NCBI GenBank assembly: GCA_964551475.1
Contig: CAZKCI010000071.1
Location: forward strand, 1 to 13,430
Length of the DNA stretch: 13,430 bases
From: CAZKCI01 sp964551475
Lineage (GTDB): Bacteria; Auribacterota; Erginobacteria; Erginobacterales; CAZKCI01
Direction: 5' to 3'
Of the stretch, positions 5,155 through 12,855 are shown piece by piece. The notes beneath the pieces are model-generated. The model did not search any database and was not told where the DNA came from. It worked only from the letters and a program-made list of their open reading frames with translations. Numbering within the stretch: the stretch's first letter is position 1; every line of letters starts with the position of its first letter. Made by a program: the position numbers and the translations under genes.

Positions 5155-7494
5155 ATGGAATTCAAATACGTCGGCAAAAACATTCCGAGGCCTGACGCCG
5201 CCGCCAAGGCGACGGGCCGGGTCCAGTTTCTCGACGACATCCGGCTTCCCGGGATGCTCCACATCGCCTTCCTCCGGCCGGTCCACGCCCACGCGAAGAT
5301 TGTCTCGATCGACACCTCCGAGGCGGAGAAGTGCGCCGGAGTGGTGAAAGTCGTCACGGGGAAGGACTGCCGGTTCCGCTACGGGGAGAACATGAAGGAC
5401 CGCCTGCCCCTGGCGGTGGACAAGGTCCGCTGGATCGGGGAGCCGGTCGCCGCCGTGGTGGCGGAGAAGCTCCACCAGGCGCGGGAGGCGGTGGCGAAGA
5501 TCAAGGCCGTCTACGAGCCGCTCCCGGTCTACGTGGACGCGCGCGACGCTCTGAGGCAGGGCGCGGTGCTCATCCACGAGGAGGCGCCGAAGTTCGTCCA
5601 CCTCCCCGGCCTGGAGCCGGTCCCGGGGACGAATATCGCCAGCCGCTACACCCTCAAGAAGGGCGACGTCGAGAAGGGGTTCGGCGAAGCGGAGGTCGTG
5701 CTCGAGGGCGAATACAACTACCCGTTCGGCTCCTCGGCCGCCATCGAGCCGCACGGGGCGATCGCCTGGTTCCACGAAGACAAGACGATAGAGATTTGGT
5801 CTTCCTCGATCTGCCCCTTCATCGTCCGGGAGGACGTCGCCCTCGTCTACGGAATCCCGGTCTCCGACGTCCGGGTGCACATCCCGGAGGTGGGAGGCTG
5901 CTTCGGGTACAAGTCGGACGTGACGATCGAGCAGACGGTGGCCTACGTCGCGAGCTTCGTTCCGCGCCGCCCGGTGAAATGGGTCGCCACGCGCCAGGAG
6001 GACCTCCTGAGCACGCTGATCGGTCACGGGATCCGGACGCAGATAAAGATCGGCGCGAAGAAGGACGGGACGCTGACCGCCCTGAAGACGACCATCCTCC
6101 ACTCGACCGGCGCCTCCATGGACACGGGGATCCACGTCCTCATCGCCTCGACGCACAACTCGACCGGCGCCTACGAGTTCCCGAACAGCCACCTCGAGGG
6201 GATCGCCGTCTACACCAACACCCCCCCCGTCGGCGCGTACCGCGGCTACGGCCATCAGGAGTCGCAGTTCGCGATGGAGCGGATGATGGACCGGCTCGCC
6301 CGGAAGCTCGGGATGGACCCGTTCGCCCTCCGGGAAAAGAACTACCTCGGGGCCGGCAAGGTGACCTCGCTCGGCGAGCGGCTCTGGGAGAGCAACGGAA
6401 ACGTGAAGAAGTGCGCCGACCTCGTGCGCGGCATCGTTTTCTCGAAGCCGAAGCGGATCGGGGAGGACGGGAAATACTGGTATGGCCGCGGTTTCGCGGC
6501 CCTGATGAAGTCGCCGAAGGGGGCCCCGTTTTCGTCGAAGTCGTGCTACCTGAAGTTCAACAGCGACGGGAGCGTCTCGATCAACATGGGCGGCGCGGAG
6601 GTCGGCCAGGGCCTGCGCACGGTGGTGCGGCAGGTGGCGGCGGAGGCGCTGAAGATCGCCCCCGAGCGGATCGGCGTCTACACGGAGATCGACACCCAGT
6701 TCTCTCCCTGGGAGTGGCAGACGATCGGCTCGATGTTCACCATCCAGGGGGGGAGAGCGGTCCTGCGGGCGTGCGAGAAGGCGATCGCCCAGATGAAGAA
6801 GACGGCCGCCCAGGTCCTGAGGGTGGACGAGGACCGGCTCGTCTATGACGGCCAGTGGATCTACCTGAACCACGACCCCGGCGTCCGGGTCGAGGTGTCG
6901 AAACTCACCCGCGGCTACACCTACGACGACGGCGTGACCGTGGGGGAGGTCGTCCAGGCCACCGCCGACGCGCGCCTGCCGCGCCAATCGAACCCGAACG
7001 CCTGCGGCCAGGGCACCATGGGGATCAGCTACACCTTCGGGGCGCAGGCCTGCGAGTTGAGAATCGAGAAGGAGACCGGGAAGATCCTCATCGACCACTT
7101 CGTCTCCTGCTTCGACATCGGGCAGGTGATCAACCCCCGGCAGATCCGGGGGCAGGTCGCGGGCGGGGTGGTGATGGCGATCGGCGCCTCGCTCTGCGAG
7201 GAGCTCCGCTTCACCCCCGACGGCCAGGCCGAGAACCCGCACTTCTCGAAGTACCGGTTCCCGTCCATCAAGGACGCGCCCAAGAAGCAGACGATCGAGT
7301 TCGTGGAAACGCCGGAGATGATCGGCCCGTTCGGCGCGCGCGGGATCGGGGAGCACCCCGTGATCGGCGTCGCCCCGGCGATACTCAACGCGGTCTACGA
7401 CGCGATCGGGGTGGATTTCAGCGAGATCCCGGTGACCCCCGAGAAGATCAAAAAGGCGATCCGGGAGAAGGGAAAGCAGCCATGGGCGACATAA
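5155..7494 (+). CDS. Molybdenum hydroxylase large subunit (xanthine dehydrogenase/aldehyde oxidase family)
   Basis: The 779-aa protein is a complete molybdopterin-binding subunit. An N-terminal aldehyde oxidase a/b-hammerhead domain (about 16-125; KATGRVQFLDDIRLPGMLH) is followed by the two cofactor domains. Visible cofactor motifs are EVGGCFGYKSD (245-255), PPVGAYRGYGHQESQFAMER (357-376), GGAEVGQGLRT (479-489), and GPFGARGIGEHPV (724-736), where Glu733 occupies the position of the family's catalytic base. These enzymes hydroxylate purines, aldehydes or N-heterocycles using Mo-pterin with a terminal sulfido ligand; the substrate cannot be read from sequence. GGGAG nine bases before ATG supports the start. 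The gene overlaps the small subunit by 13 nt. No FAD-subunit gene is in the operon, so electrons probably leave via the iron-sulfur subunit to another acceptor. Confidence 0.93.
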   Translation: MEFKYVGKNIPRPDAAAKATGRVQFLDDIRLPGMLHIAFLRPVHAHAKIVSIDTSEAEKCAGVVKVVTGKDCRFRYGENMKDRLPLAVDKVRWIGEPVAAVVAEKLHQAREAVAKIKAVYEPLPVYVDARDALRQGAVLIHEEAPKFVHLPGLEPVPGTNIASRYTLKKGDVEKGFGEAEVVLEGEYNYPFGSSAAIEPHGAIAWFHEDKTIEIWSSSICPFIVREDVALVYGIPVSDVRVHIPEVGGCFGYKSDVTIEQTVAYVASFVPRRPVKWVATRQEDLLSTLIGHGIRTQIKIGAKKDGTLTALKTTILHSTGASMDTGIHVLIASTHNSTGAYEFPNSHLEGIAVYTNTPPVGAYRGYGHQESQFAMERMMDRLARKLGMDPFALREKNYLGAGKVTSLGERLWESNGNVKKCADLVRGIVFSKPKRIGEDGKYWYGRGFAALMKSPKGAPFSSKSCYLKFNSDGSVSINMGGAEVGQGLRTVVRQVAAEALKIAPERIGVYTEIDTQFSPWEWQTIGSMFTIQGGRAVLRACEKAIAQMKKTAAQVLRVDEDRLVYDGQWIYLNHDPGVRVEVSKLTRGYTYDDGVTVGEVVQATADARLPRQSNPNACGQGTMGISYTFGAQACELRIEKETGKILIDHFVSCFDIGQVINPRQIRGQVAGGVVMAIGASLCEELRFTPDGQAENPHFSKYRFPSIKDAPKKQTIEFVETPEMIGPFGARGIGEHPVIGVAPAILNAVYDAIGVDFSEIPVTPEKIKKAIREKGKQPWAT

Positions 7495-7961
7495 TAACCT
7501 TTACCCTGAACGGCGGGCGGCGCACCGTCGAGCTGGAGGGATGGGAGAAGGCGATCGATGTCCTCCGGGAGAGGCTCGGCCTGACCGGCACGAAGCGGGG
7601 CTGCGACGACGCCACCTGCGGCGCCTGCACGATCGTCATCGACGGGGTCGCCAAGCGGAGCTGCGTCCTGCCCGGGAAGAAGCTCGACGGGACGACGGTG
7701 ACCACGATCGAGGGGATGTCGGAAGGGACGAGCCTCCACCCGATCCAGGAGGCGCTCATCGAGGCGGGCGCGGTCCAGTGCGGCTTTTGCATCCCCGGCA
7801 TCGTGATGACGCTCCACGCCTTCTTCGCAAAAAACCCCGGGGCCACGGAGGGGGAGATCGTCGAGGCCCTCGCGCACAATTTCTGCCGCTGCACCGGGTA
7901 CGAGGCGATCCTCGAGGGGGCGCAGCTCGCGCAGAAGAGGCTCGCCGCGGCGAAGAAGTAA
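7482..7961 (+). CDS. [2Fe-2S] small subunit of the molybdenum hydroxylase
   Basis: This 159-aa protein has both iron-sulfur motifs of the family: the plant ferredoxin-type cluster with Cys41, Cys46, Cys49 and Cys61 (GCDDATCGACTIVIDG), and the four-helix domain cluster with Cys100, Cys103, Cys135 and Cys137 (VQCGFCIPG and FCRCTGY). It passes electrons from the molybdenum centre. The ATG at 7482 lies inside the end of the large-subunit gene (13-nt overlap, different frame), and the length matches stand-alone small subunits. The first motif has DDAT where GEGD or GEGA is usual, a mild deviation that leaves all ligands intact. The large-then-small gene order, with no FAD gene, resembles two-subunit enzymes of the isoquinoline oxidoreductase or nicotinate dehydrogenase type, though the natural acceptor is unknown. 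Confidence 0.95.
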   Translation: MGDIITFTLNGGRRTVELEGWEKAIDVLRERLGLTGTKRGCDDATCGACTIVIDGVAKRSCVLPGKKLDGTTVTTIEGMSEGTSLHPIQEALIEAGAVQCGFCIPGIVMTLHAFFAKNPGATEGEIVEALAHNFCRCTGYEAILEGAQLAQKRLAAAKK

Positions 7962-7962
7962 A

Positions 7963-8634
7963 ATGCCGGCCAAGAAACCGTCGCGGATCGCGGTCCTCTT
8001 CTCGGGCGGGGTGGACTCCACCGCCGCCGCGGTCCACCTCCTCCGCAACGGCCGCGCGGCGCATCTCCTCACTTTCGACAACGGCGCCGAGAAGTGGCTC
8101 GAGCTCGCGGAGTACAAGGCTCTGTTCATCCGGAAGCGGTTCCCGGGCCTCTGCACGTGGGAGCTCCTCGACTCCACCTCCCTGTTTCACGACCTCGCCA
8201 TCGACACCATGGTCGAGGACGTAGGAAAATACGGGAAGGGCGGGAACCTCGTCTGCTGCGGCTGCAAGCTCGCGATGCTCTGCGGGGCGATCGTCTACTG
8301 CCGGAGGAACGGGATCGGGGAGATCGCCGACGGATTCCAGAAGGGCCAGAACTACTATCCGGAGCAGACTCCGGACTACATCGTCCCCGCGGACCGCTTC
8401 GCCCGCGCCTACGGCATCCGCTACGCCCACCCCTTCTGGGACCACCCCGAATTGAAGCAGGTGAAGATCACGCTCGCCGCCGCCGTCCCCCCCGCGCCGA
8501 TACAGCCCTGGTGCATCTTCGGCGGCAATCCGATCCTCGATAAGAAGCGCATCCGCCCCTACGTCGAGAGCAAGCTCCCCGCCATGAAGGCGTACGTCGA
8601 CGCCGACCTCGGGCTCAGGGGACGCAGACCATAG
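7963..8634 (+). CDS. Cysteine-rich PP-loop ATPase (adenine nucleotide alpha hydrolase superfamily)
   Basis: The 223-aa product starts with a PP-loop, VLFSGGVDSTAAAVHLL, with SGGVDST at 14-20, the ATP-pyrophosphatase motif of ThiI, TtcA, QueC, LarE and MnmA. A cluster of cysteines follows at 98, 99, 101, 107 and 113 (VCCGCKLAMLCGAIVYC), plus Cys64 and Cys184 (PWCIFGGNP), which could bind a metal, hold an iron-sulfur cluster or carry sulfur. Other distinctive segments are IADGFQKGQNYYPEQTPDY (121-139) and the C-terminal KKRIRPYVESKLP. The ATG is 1 nt after the small-subunit stop, so it belongs to the same operon. PP-loop enzymes adenylate a substrate before nitrogen or sulfur addition. I infer a role in cofactor sulfuration or substrate activation for the molybdenum enzyme; a tRNA- or queuosine-type role is the alternative. 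Confidence 0.8.
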   Translation: MPAKKPSRIAVLFSGGVDSTAAAVHLLRNGRAAHLLTFDNGAEKWLELAEYKALFIRKRFPGLCTWELLDSTSLFHDLAIDTMVEDVGKYGKGGNLVCCGCKLAMLCGAIVYCRRNGIGEIADGFQKGQNYYPEQTPDYIVPADRFARAYGIRYAHPFWDHPELKQVKITLAAAVPPAPIQPWCIFGGNPILDKKRIRPYVESKLPAMKAYVDADLGLRGRRP

Positions 8635-8827
8635 ACGGCCGAAGCCGTTATAACCGACAGGATCGCCGGGTGGTCGATGTCATCGCGGCCGGAGCGCCCC
8701 CGCCGCTCGCGTTCGATCATCGTCTTCCGAATAAACCGGCGGTATTTTCGTCGAAATAGGGGAACGGGCGGAGAAAAACTCCGTCTGGCAATAGCTTGGT
8801 CATTCGCAAACGCCCGGAGGTGGCGCG

Positions 8828-9769
8828 ATGAAAAGATGGTTGTTTCCGGCCCTGGCGGGCTTCTGTCTGGCGATCGGGCAGGCGGCGGGTGAGGAGTCTT
8901 CCCTCCCCCCCGCCGCCTCCGGAGATCGCCCGACGGCCGTGGTCCTCGATTTCTCCAACCAGGCCGGTCCTGACTACGATTATCTGAGCAAAAAGGGCGC
9001 CGACAAGCTCCAGGCGCTCCTCGGCCGAACCGGCCTCTTCCGGATCATCGACCGCTCCCGGATCGAAGGAACGATCGCCGCCCAGGGGGCGGGGGGCATC
9101 GAGGGCGAGACCGCCGCCGTGGCGGTCCGCATGGCGGAAAAGGCCGGGGCCGATTACGCGGTCCTGGGCCTCTTCCGCGACGCCGGGCAGGAGTCGCGGC
9201 GCTACCAGGGCGAGTACGGCGCGGGGTCGGTCAACCTCCTCTTCACGCTGGACACGGTGGTCCGGATCGTCGACTCCCGAACCGGAGAAATCCTCTGGAC
9301 GGACGAGGCGAAGAGCGAGCTGACCATCCGGGAGTCGCCCGCGACCGAGGTGGAAAAGACCAACATCTATGACGACCTGGCCGAGAAGGGGCTCAGCGCC
9401 CTGATCGAACGCCTGAGCGAGAAGCCGCCGTCGGGGCCGAGAGCGCCGCGCCCGGCGGGGAAGGCGATCGCCGTCTCCGTCGCCTCCCAGCCGCCGGGGG
9501 GCGACATCCTGATCGACGGGATCATGCGGGGGAACACGCCGGCCGAGATCACGGTCGAGCCGGGCCTCCATGCGATCGAAATCCGCCGGGACGGCTATCT
9601 CCCCTGGAAAACCTCCTTCACTCCCGAGACCCTGACCAGCCTCAACCCGGCCCTGACCCTCGCCCCGCCTCCCCCCGACGCCGCGCCGGCGGGCGAGCTC
9701 ATTCCCCTGGAGCTGAAGAAAAAGATCGTCACCGACGAATACGAACCCCGAGGAGGATCGGAGCAATGA
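8828..9769 (+). CDS. CsgG-like protein with C-terminal PEGA domain
   Basis: The 313-aa protein has a signal peptide (1-20, cut near QAAG|EE), then a CsgG/curli-assembly-like domain (about 34-195). That domain includes AVVLDFSNQAGPDYDYLSKKGADKLQALL, the strand-turn GLFRIIDRSRIEGTI, GADYAVLGLF and IVDSRTGEILWTDEAKSE. A proline-rich linker (200-212) leads to a PEGA domain (about 215-278; VASQPPGGDILIDGIMRGNTPAEITVEPGLHAIEIRRDGY). PEGA domains are surface or wall-associated beta folds. No lipobox cysteine is present, so the protein is probably soluble periplasmic. GGAGG seven bases before the ATG fixes the start, and the TGA overlaps the next ATG. It opens the envelope cluster; the specific role is unknown. 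Confidence 0.8.
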   Translation: MKRWLFPALAGFCLAIGQAAGEESSLPPAASGDRPTAVVLDFSNQAGPDYDYLSKKGADKLQALLGRTGLFRIIDRSRIEGTIAAQGAGGIEGETAAVAVRMAEKAGADYAVLGLFRDAGQESRRYQGEYGAGSVNLLFTLDTVVRIVDSRTGEILWTDEAKSELTIRESPATEVEKTNIYDDLAEKGLSALIERLSEKPPSGPRAPRPAGKAIAVSVASQPPGGDILIDGIMRGNTPAEITVEPGLHAIEIRRDGYLPWKTSFTPETLTSLNPALTLAPPPPDAAPAGELIPLELKKKIVTDEYEPRGGSEQ

Positions 9770-10623
9770 GAACAGCCATCGCCGTCGCCCTGGTCGCGGC
9801 GCTTTTCACCGCCGCCGCCGCTTCCGCCCAGACCGCTAAACCGGTCATCGCCGTCGGCAACCTGAGGAACACCGCCGGCCTCGACCCTAAGATCGTCGCC
9901 GGCCTCGACGACATGTTCATCACCGCGCTCCAGAAGACCGGGAAGTTCACCATCGTGGAGCGCCAGCAGCTCGCCGATCTGGAGCGCGAGCAGAACCTCT
10001 CCCAGTCCCTGAAGCTCGACGGGGAGAAGCAGTCCCTGGCCCAGGTCAACAAGCTCACCGGCGCCGCGTACTATATCCTGGGCGCGGTCACCGCCTGCGA
10101 AGACCGGACCAAGGAGTCCGTCTACGAGTCCATGGGGGTGGCCACCACCCAGCATTTCTCCTCCGTCTCTCTCGACATCCGGGTCAGCGATACCACCACC
10201 GGCGCGGTGGTCCAGGCGGTCACCGTGAACCGGGAAAAGAAGGAAGTCGACGCCGGGACCACCACCATCGTCGGTTCTCCGAACCTCTCGACCGGGCAGA
10301 TGGCGGAGACGGCCCGGGAGGCGGTCAACGCCGCCGCCCTGGAGGTGGTCAACGCCGTCTTCCCGATCAAGGTGATGGAGATCGAGGACGACATCGTCTT
10401 CCTGAACCGGGGCGAGGGGGGCGGTCTCACGGTCGGTGAGGAGCTCACGGTCTTCGCCATCGGCAAGGAACTGCGCGATCCCGACACCAACGAGGTGATC
10501 GGGACCTCCGACCGCCCGGTGGGGAAGGTTCGGGTGGCGGAGATCCTGCCCAAGTTTTCCCGGGCCCGGATCGTCGAGAACGGCGGGATCGAAATCGGGA
10601 ACATCGTCCGGGCCGCCCGCTGA
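9766..10623 (+). CDS. CsgG-family periplasmic protein with FlgT-like C-terminus
   Basis: The 285-aa product has a signal peptide (1-21, cut at ASA|Q) and a CsgG-type domain (about 26-200). Typical segments are VIAVGNLRNTAG, GLDDMFITALQKTGKFTIVERQQLADLEREQ and TGAAYYILGAVTACEDRT, then VSLDIRVSDTTTGAVVQAVTV. The last ~80 residues (IKVMEIEDDIVFLNRGEGGGLTVGEELTVF ... GKVRVAEILPKFSRARIV) match the beta-rich C-terminal domain seen in FlgT-like and related proteins. CsgG proper is an outer-membrane lipoprotein pore for curli; this one has no lipid-attachment cysteine, so pore formation is not assumed. ATGA overlap with the preceding gene, plus AGGAGG upstream, indicates co-translation. Confidence 0.85.
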   Translation: MRTAIAVALVAALFTAAAASAQTAKPVIAVGNLRNTAGLDPKIVAGLDDMFITALQKTGKFTIVERQQLADLEREQNLSQSLKLDGEKQSLAQVNKLTGAAYYILGAVTACEDRTKESVYESMGVATTQHFSSVSLDIRVSDTTTGAVVQAVTVNREKKEVDAGTTTIVGSPNLSTGQMAETAREAVNAAALEVVNAVFPIKVMEIEDDIVFLNRGEGGGLTVGEELTVFAIGKELRDPDTNEVIGTSDRPVGKVRVAEILPKFSRARIVENGGIEIGNIVRAAR

Positions 10624-10637
10624 CGGCGAAACAATCA

Positions 10638-10717
10638 GCACCTGATTGCTCTGATTTCTCTGCGGGGGAAACAATGGCGAGTCGATTCTTCACAGAGGAA
10701 TCAGAGTAATCAGGTGC
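10638..10717. repeat. 25-bp-arm inverted repeat with CTGATT tandem units
   Basis: Bases 10638-10662 and 10693-10717 are inverted copies with only two differences in 25, and both differences become G-U pairs in RNA, so the transcript stem is fully paired. The loop is 30 nt. Each arm is a degenerate tandem of CTGATTNCT (period 9). It starts 15 nt after the CsgG-like gene stop and ends 40 nt before the next ATG. No T-tract follows. It could protect the upstream mRNA or reduce read-through within the envelope cluster. Confidence 0.9.
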
Positions 10718-10757
10718 TTAATTTATTCCGAGAAGCCGAGCAGGCCGGGGCGAAACC

Positions 10758-12233
10758 ATGACCGAACACGACGGAATGAGCCGGCGCGCGACTCGGGCGG
10801 TCGGCCTGGCCATGGCGGCGACCCTCCTCGCCGGCTGCGCCAGCTACACCGACCGCATGCACCTGGTCCGGGCCGACTACGCCGCCGGGAACTATCCCGC
10901 CGCGGCCGGGGCCATCGACCCGGATGACTGCGAGAGCGGCCGGGATCAGCTGGTCTTCCTCCTGGAGCGGGGCACCGTCAGGCAGGCCCAGGGGGATTTC
11001 GTCGGGTCCAACGAGGATTTCGAGCACGCCTACCGGGTGATCACGGACTTCGAGGAGCGGGCGAAGATCTCGCTCCGCGACGGCCTGAGCGAGACCCAGG
11101 CCCTCCTGGTCAACGACACCGCTCTCCCCTACAAGGGGGAGGGCTTCGAGAAGATGCTCCTCCACGCCATGAAGGCGATCAACTACCTCATGCTCTCCGA
11201 TCTCGAAGGCGCCCGGGTTGAGATCAAACGCCTCGACGAACGGAGGAAGATCGAGCAGGAGGCGCACGAGCGGGAGATCGCCCAGTCCCAGGAGCAAGCC
11301 CAGGAGAATAACCTTTCCGCCGAGCAGGTCTCGGGGGTCGAGCAGAACCTGTATAACTCCTACGGTCCGGCCCTGCAGATCGCCAAGAGGATCCAGAGCC
11401 TCTACCTCTCCCCTTTCGGCTCCCTCGTCTCCTCCCTGGTCTACGACCTGGAGGGAGAATACGATGAGGCGCTGGTCGACATGCGCCGGGTGATGGCGGA
11501 GGCGCCCCAGTTCGCCGCCGCCGCTCTCGACGCTTATTCCCTGGGGGCCGACGATCTTCCGCCTCCGCCGGTATCCCTGGATCTCAGAAAAACCGGCGAC
11601 CTGGTCGTCTTCTTCCACTGCGGGCTGGCCCCGGAGAAAAGAGAGGTCTCCCTCGCCATTCCGGTCGGCGACGCCTGGATCGCGATCGCCTTCCCGTTCT
11701 ACGCGGAGATCCCCACCGCGGTCGACCACGCCGACGTCTTCATCGACGGGGCCCTGGCGGGCTCCACGCGGCTGGTCGGGGACGTCGAGGCGCAGGCGGT
11801 CAAATCCCTGGTCGAACAGGCGCCGGCACTGGTGATCCGCCAGATGGTCCGGGCGGTGGTCAAGGGCGTCGCCGCCCACGCCGCCGAGAAGGAGAACGGC
11901 TGGGCCGGCTTTCTGGTGAACATGTATAACATCCTCTCCGAACAGGCGGACTTAAGGTCATGGCTCACCCTGCCGAAAAGCCTCCAGGCCTTTCGTTACT
12001 ACCCGCCGGTCGGCAAGCACACCGTGAGAATAGCGGTGGCCGATGCGGGGGGCCGGATTCTGGGGGAGGTCTCCCTGGAGAAGGACTTTGCCAACGACCG
12101 GACGGTGCTGGCCAACGTGCGGGGGATCGGCTTCACGCCGGTCTTCCCCAACGGGTTGAACATCACCGCCCAGTGGCAGACACTGCCGCGAGCGCCGCTC
12201 TCGGGGAGGCCGCGCTTCGTGATGCACCCTTGA
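10758..12233 (+). CDS. COG3014-like outer-membrane lipoprotein
   Basis: The 491-aa protein has a lipobox LLAGC with Cys27 as the lipid-modified residue. Helical-repeat sequence follows (about 35-150) with tetratricopeptide-like pairs such as ADYAAGNYPAAAGAI and GSNEDFEHAYRVI, then a charged coiled coil (about 152-190, rich in E, R, Q) and another repeat (LVYDLEGEYDEALVDMRRV). The C-terminal half is predicted beta-rich (FFHCGLAPEKREVSLAIP, YYPPVGKHTVRIAVADAGG). This order matches proteins of COG3014, which are found beside LpoB- and YcfL-type genes, as here. Ribosome binding at 10758 is weak; ATG at 10776 is an alternative and would still leave a proper signal peptide. The molecular role is unknown. 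Confidence 0.8.
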   Translation: MTEHDGMSRRATRAVGLAMAATLLAGCASYTDRMHLVRADYAAGNYPAAAGAIDPDDCESGRDQLVFLLERGTVRQAQGDFVGSNEDFEHAYRVITDFEERAKISLRDGLSETQALLVNDTALPYKGEGFEKMLLHAMKAINYLMLSDLEGARVEIKRLDERRKIEQEAHEREIAQSQEQAQENNLSAEQVSGVEQNLYNSYGPALQIAKRIQSLYLSPFGSLVSSLVYDLEGEYDEALVDMRRVMAEAPQFAAAALDAYSLGADDLPPPPVSLDLRKTGDLVVFFHCGLAPEKREVSLAIPVGDAWIAIAFPFYAEIPTAVDHADVFIDGALAGSTRLVGDVEAQAVKSLVEQAPALVIRQMVRAVVKGVAAHAAEKENGWAGFLVNMYNILSEQADLRSWLTLPKSLQAFRYYPPVGKHTVRIAVADAGGRILGEVSLEKDFANDRTVLANVRGIGFTPVFPNGLNITAQWQTLPRAPLSGRPRFVMHP

Positions 12234-12258
12234 ACTGAGAGTATATGGAAGTTACACA
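12230..12258 (+). promoter_or_regulatory. Weak candidate promoter before the YcfL-like gene
   Basis: TTGAAC (12230-12235) and TACACA (12253-12258) are 17 bases apart, in the only AT-rich stretch of the 68-bp gap. They match consensus at about four of six positions each. This could add extra transcription of the last two lipoprotein genes, but the evidence is thin. Confidence 0.22.
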
Positions 12259-12301
12259 TTAAATTCGCACCCGGAACGGATATAACCAAGGAGGTGAAGA
12301 G

Positions 12302-12736
12302 ATGAAACAAGCATGGCTGAAGACGGCGGGAGGGACGCTCCTGATCGGGGCGATGGCTTTCCTCTGCGTCTCCTGCGGATCGCCATCGATGGGGACGGTG
12401 AAGGGGATACCGAAAGAAGAGGCGGCGATCGTGGGACAGAGTATAATCGCCAACAGCCGCTCGGTGGCTTCCAAGCTCGCCGTGGGCGGGGTCCGGTCCT
12501 GGCGCGATCCGGCGGGAAGGCTGAACGTCCAGGTCCAGCTCGCCAACAAGGGCCACGGCGATGTGAAGTTCCAGTACTACTTCGAGTGGATGGACGAGTC
12601 GGGATTCATGCTGCCCAAGGACACCACCGGCTGGACGCCGCAGGTGGTCTACGGCTACGCCCGCCGGGAGATCGTCGGGGTGGCCCCCTCGCCGGCCGCC
12701 GCGAACTTCCGGATGCAGATCGACGTGGCGGACTGA
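12302..12736 (+). CDS. ycfL: YcfL-like (DUF1425) lipoprotein
   Basis: The 144-aa protein has a signal peptide ending in a lipobox-like FLCVSC with Cys25 as likely lipid attachment site; a cysteine at -3 is unusual. The C-terminal domain carries the features of the YcfL/DUF1425 family: LNVQVQLANKGHGDVKFQYYFEWMDESGF (about 74-102), GWTPQ, and IVGVAPSPAAANFRMQIDV at the end. YcfL genes lie next to lpoB in enterobacteria and in many other lineages with COG3014, which is the arrangement here. A perfect AAGGAGGTGA (12288-12297) before the ATG predicts strong translation. Its function is unknown; an accessory role to the LpoB-type lipoprotein is inferred from neighbourhood. Confidence 0.82.
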   Translation: MKQAWLKTAGGTLLIGAMAFLCVSCGSPSMGTVKGIPKEEAAIVGQSIIANSRSVASKLAVGGVRSWRDPAGRLNVQVQLANKGHGDVKFQYYFEWMDESGFMLPKDTTGWTPQVVYGYARREIVGVAPSPAAANFRMQIDVAD

Positions 12737-12752
12737 AACCGAGAAACACACA

Positions 12753-12823
12753 ACATCTCAGAAAGCCAGGAACCCAGGAGAAAACCCGAGGATTATTCCT
12801 GGTTTCCTGGCTTCCTAAGATGC
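12753..12823. repeat. 28-bp imperfect inverted repeat with TTCCTGG tandem units
   Basis: Bases 12753-12780 and 12796-12823 pair at 23 of 28 positions around a 15-nt loop. The right arm is TTCCTGGT, TTCCTGGC, TTCCTAAG: three 8-nt tandem units; the left arm holds their degenerate mirror (AGCCAGGA, ACCCAGGA). It begins 16 nt after the YcfL-like stop and ends 19 nt before the LpoB ribosome binding site. A T-rich TTTTCG follows at 12824-12829, so partial termination is possible. Confidence 0.85.
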
Positions 12824-12855
12824 TTTTCGATAATTCCATCACAAGGAGGCACGGC

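Noticed and set aside
4870..7356. Very long minus-strand open frame (951 codons) opposite the molybdenum hydroxylase genes
   Set aside because: Only its last 122 codons look like a real protein; the rest is charged low-complexity sequence (Asp/Arg/Leu/Val-rich) antisense to a clearly conserved gene, as expected in high-GC DNA.
7963..8634. Direct assignment of the PP-loop protein as QueC (7-cyano-7-deazaguanine synthase)
   Set aside because: The SGGVDST motif is shared superfamily-wide; the CCGC cluster position and the GFQKGQ segment do not fit the QueC pattern I know, and no queuosine genes are nearby.
8769..8783. Small hairpin CGGAG-AAAAA-CTCCG before the CsgG+PEGA gene as a terminator
   Set aside because: The stem is only 5 bp, there is no T-tract, and it lies just upstream of a ribosome binding site.
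9766..10623. True CsgG curli secretion pore
   Set aside because: No lipobox cysteine and no CsgA/B/E/F-like genes in the window; only the fold-level resemblance is supported.
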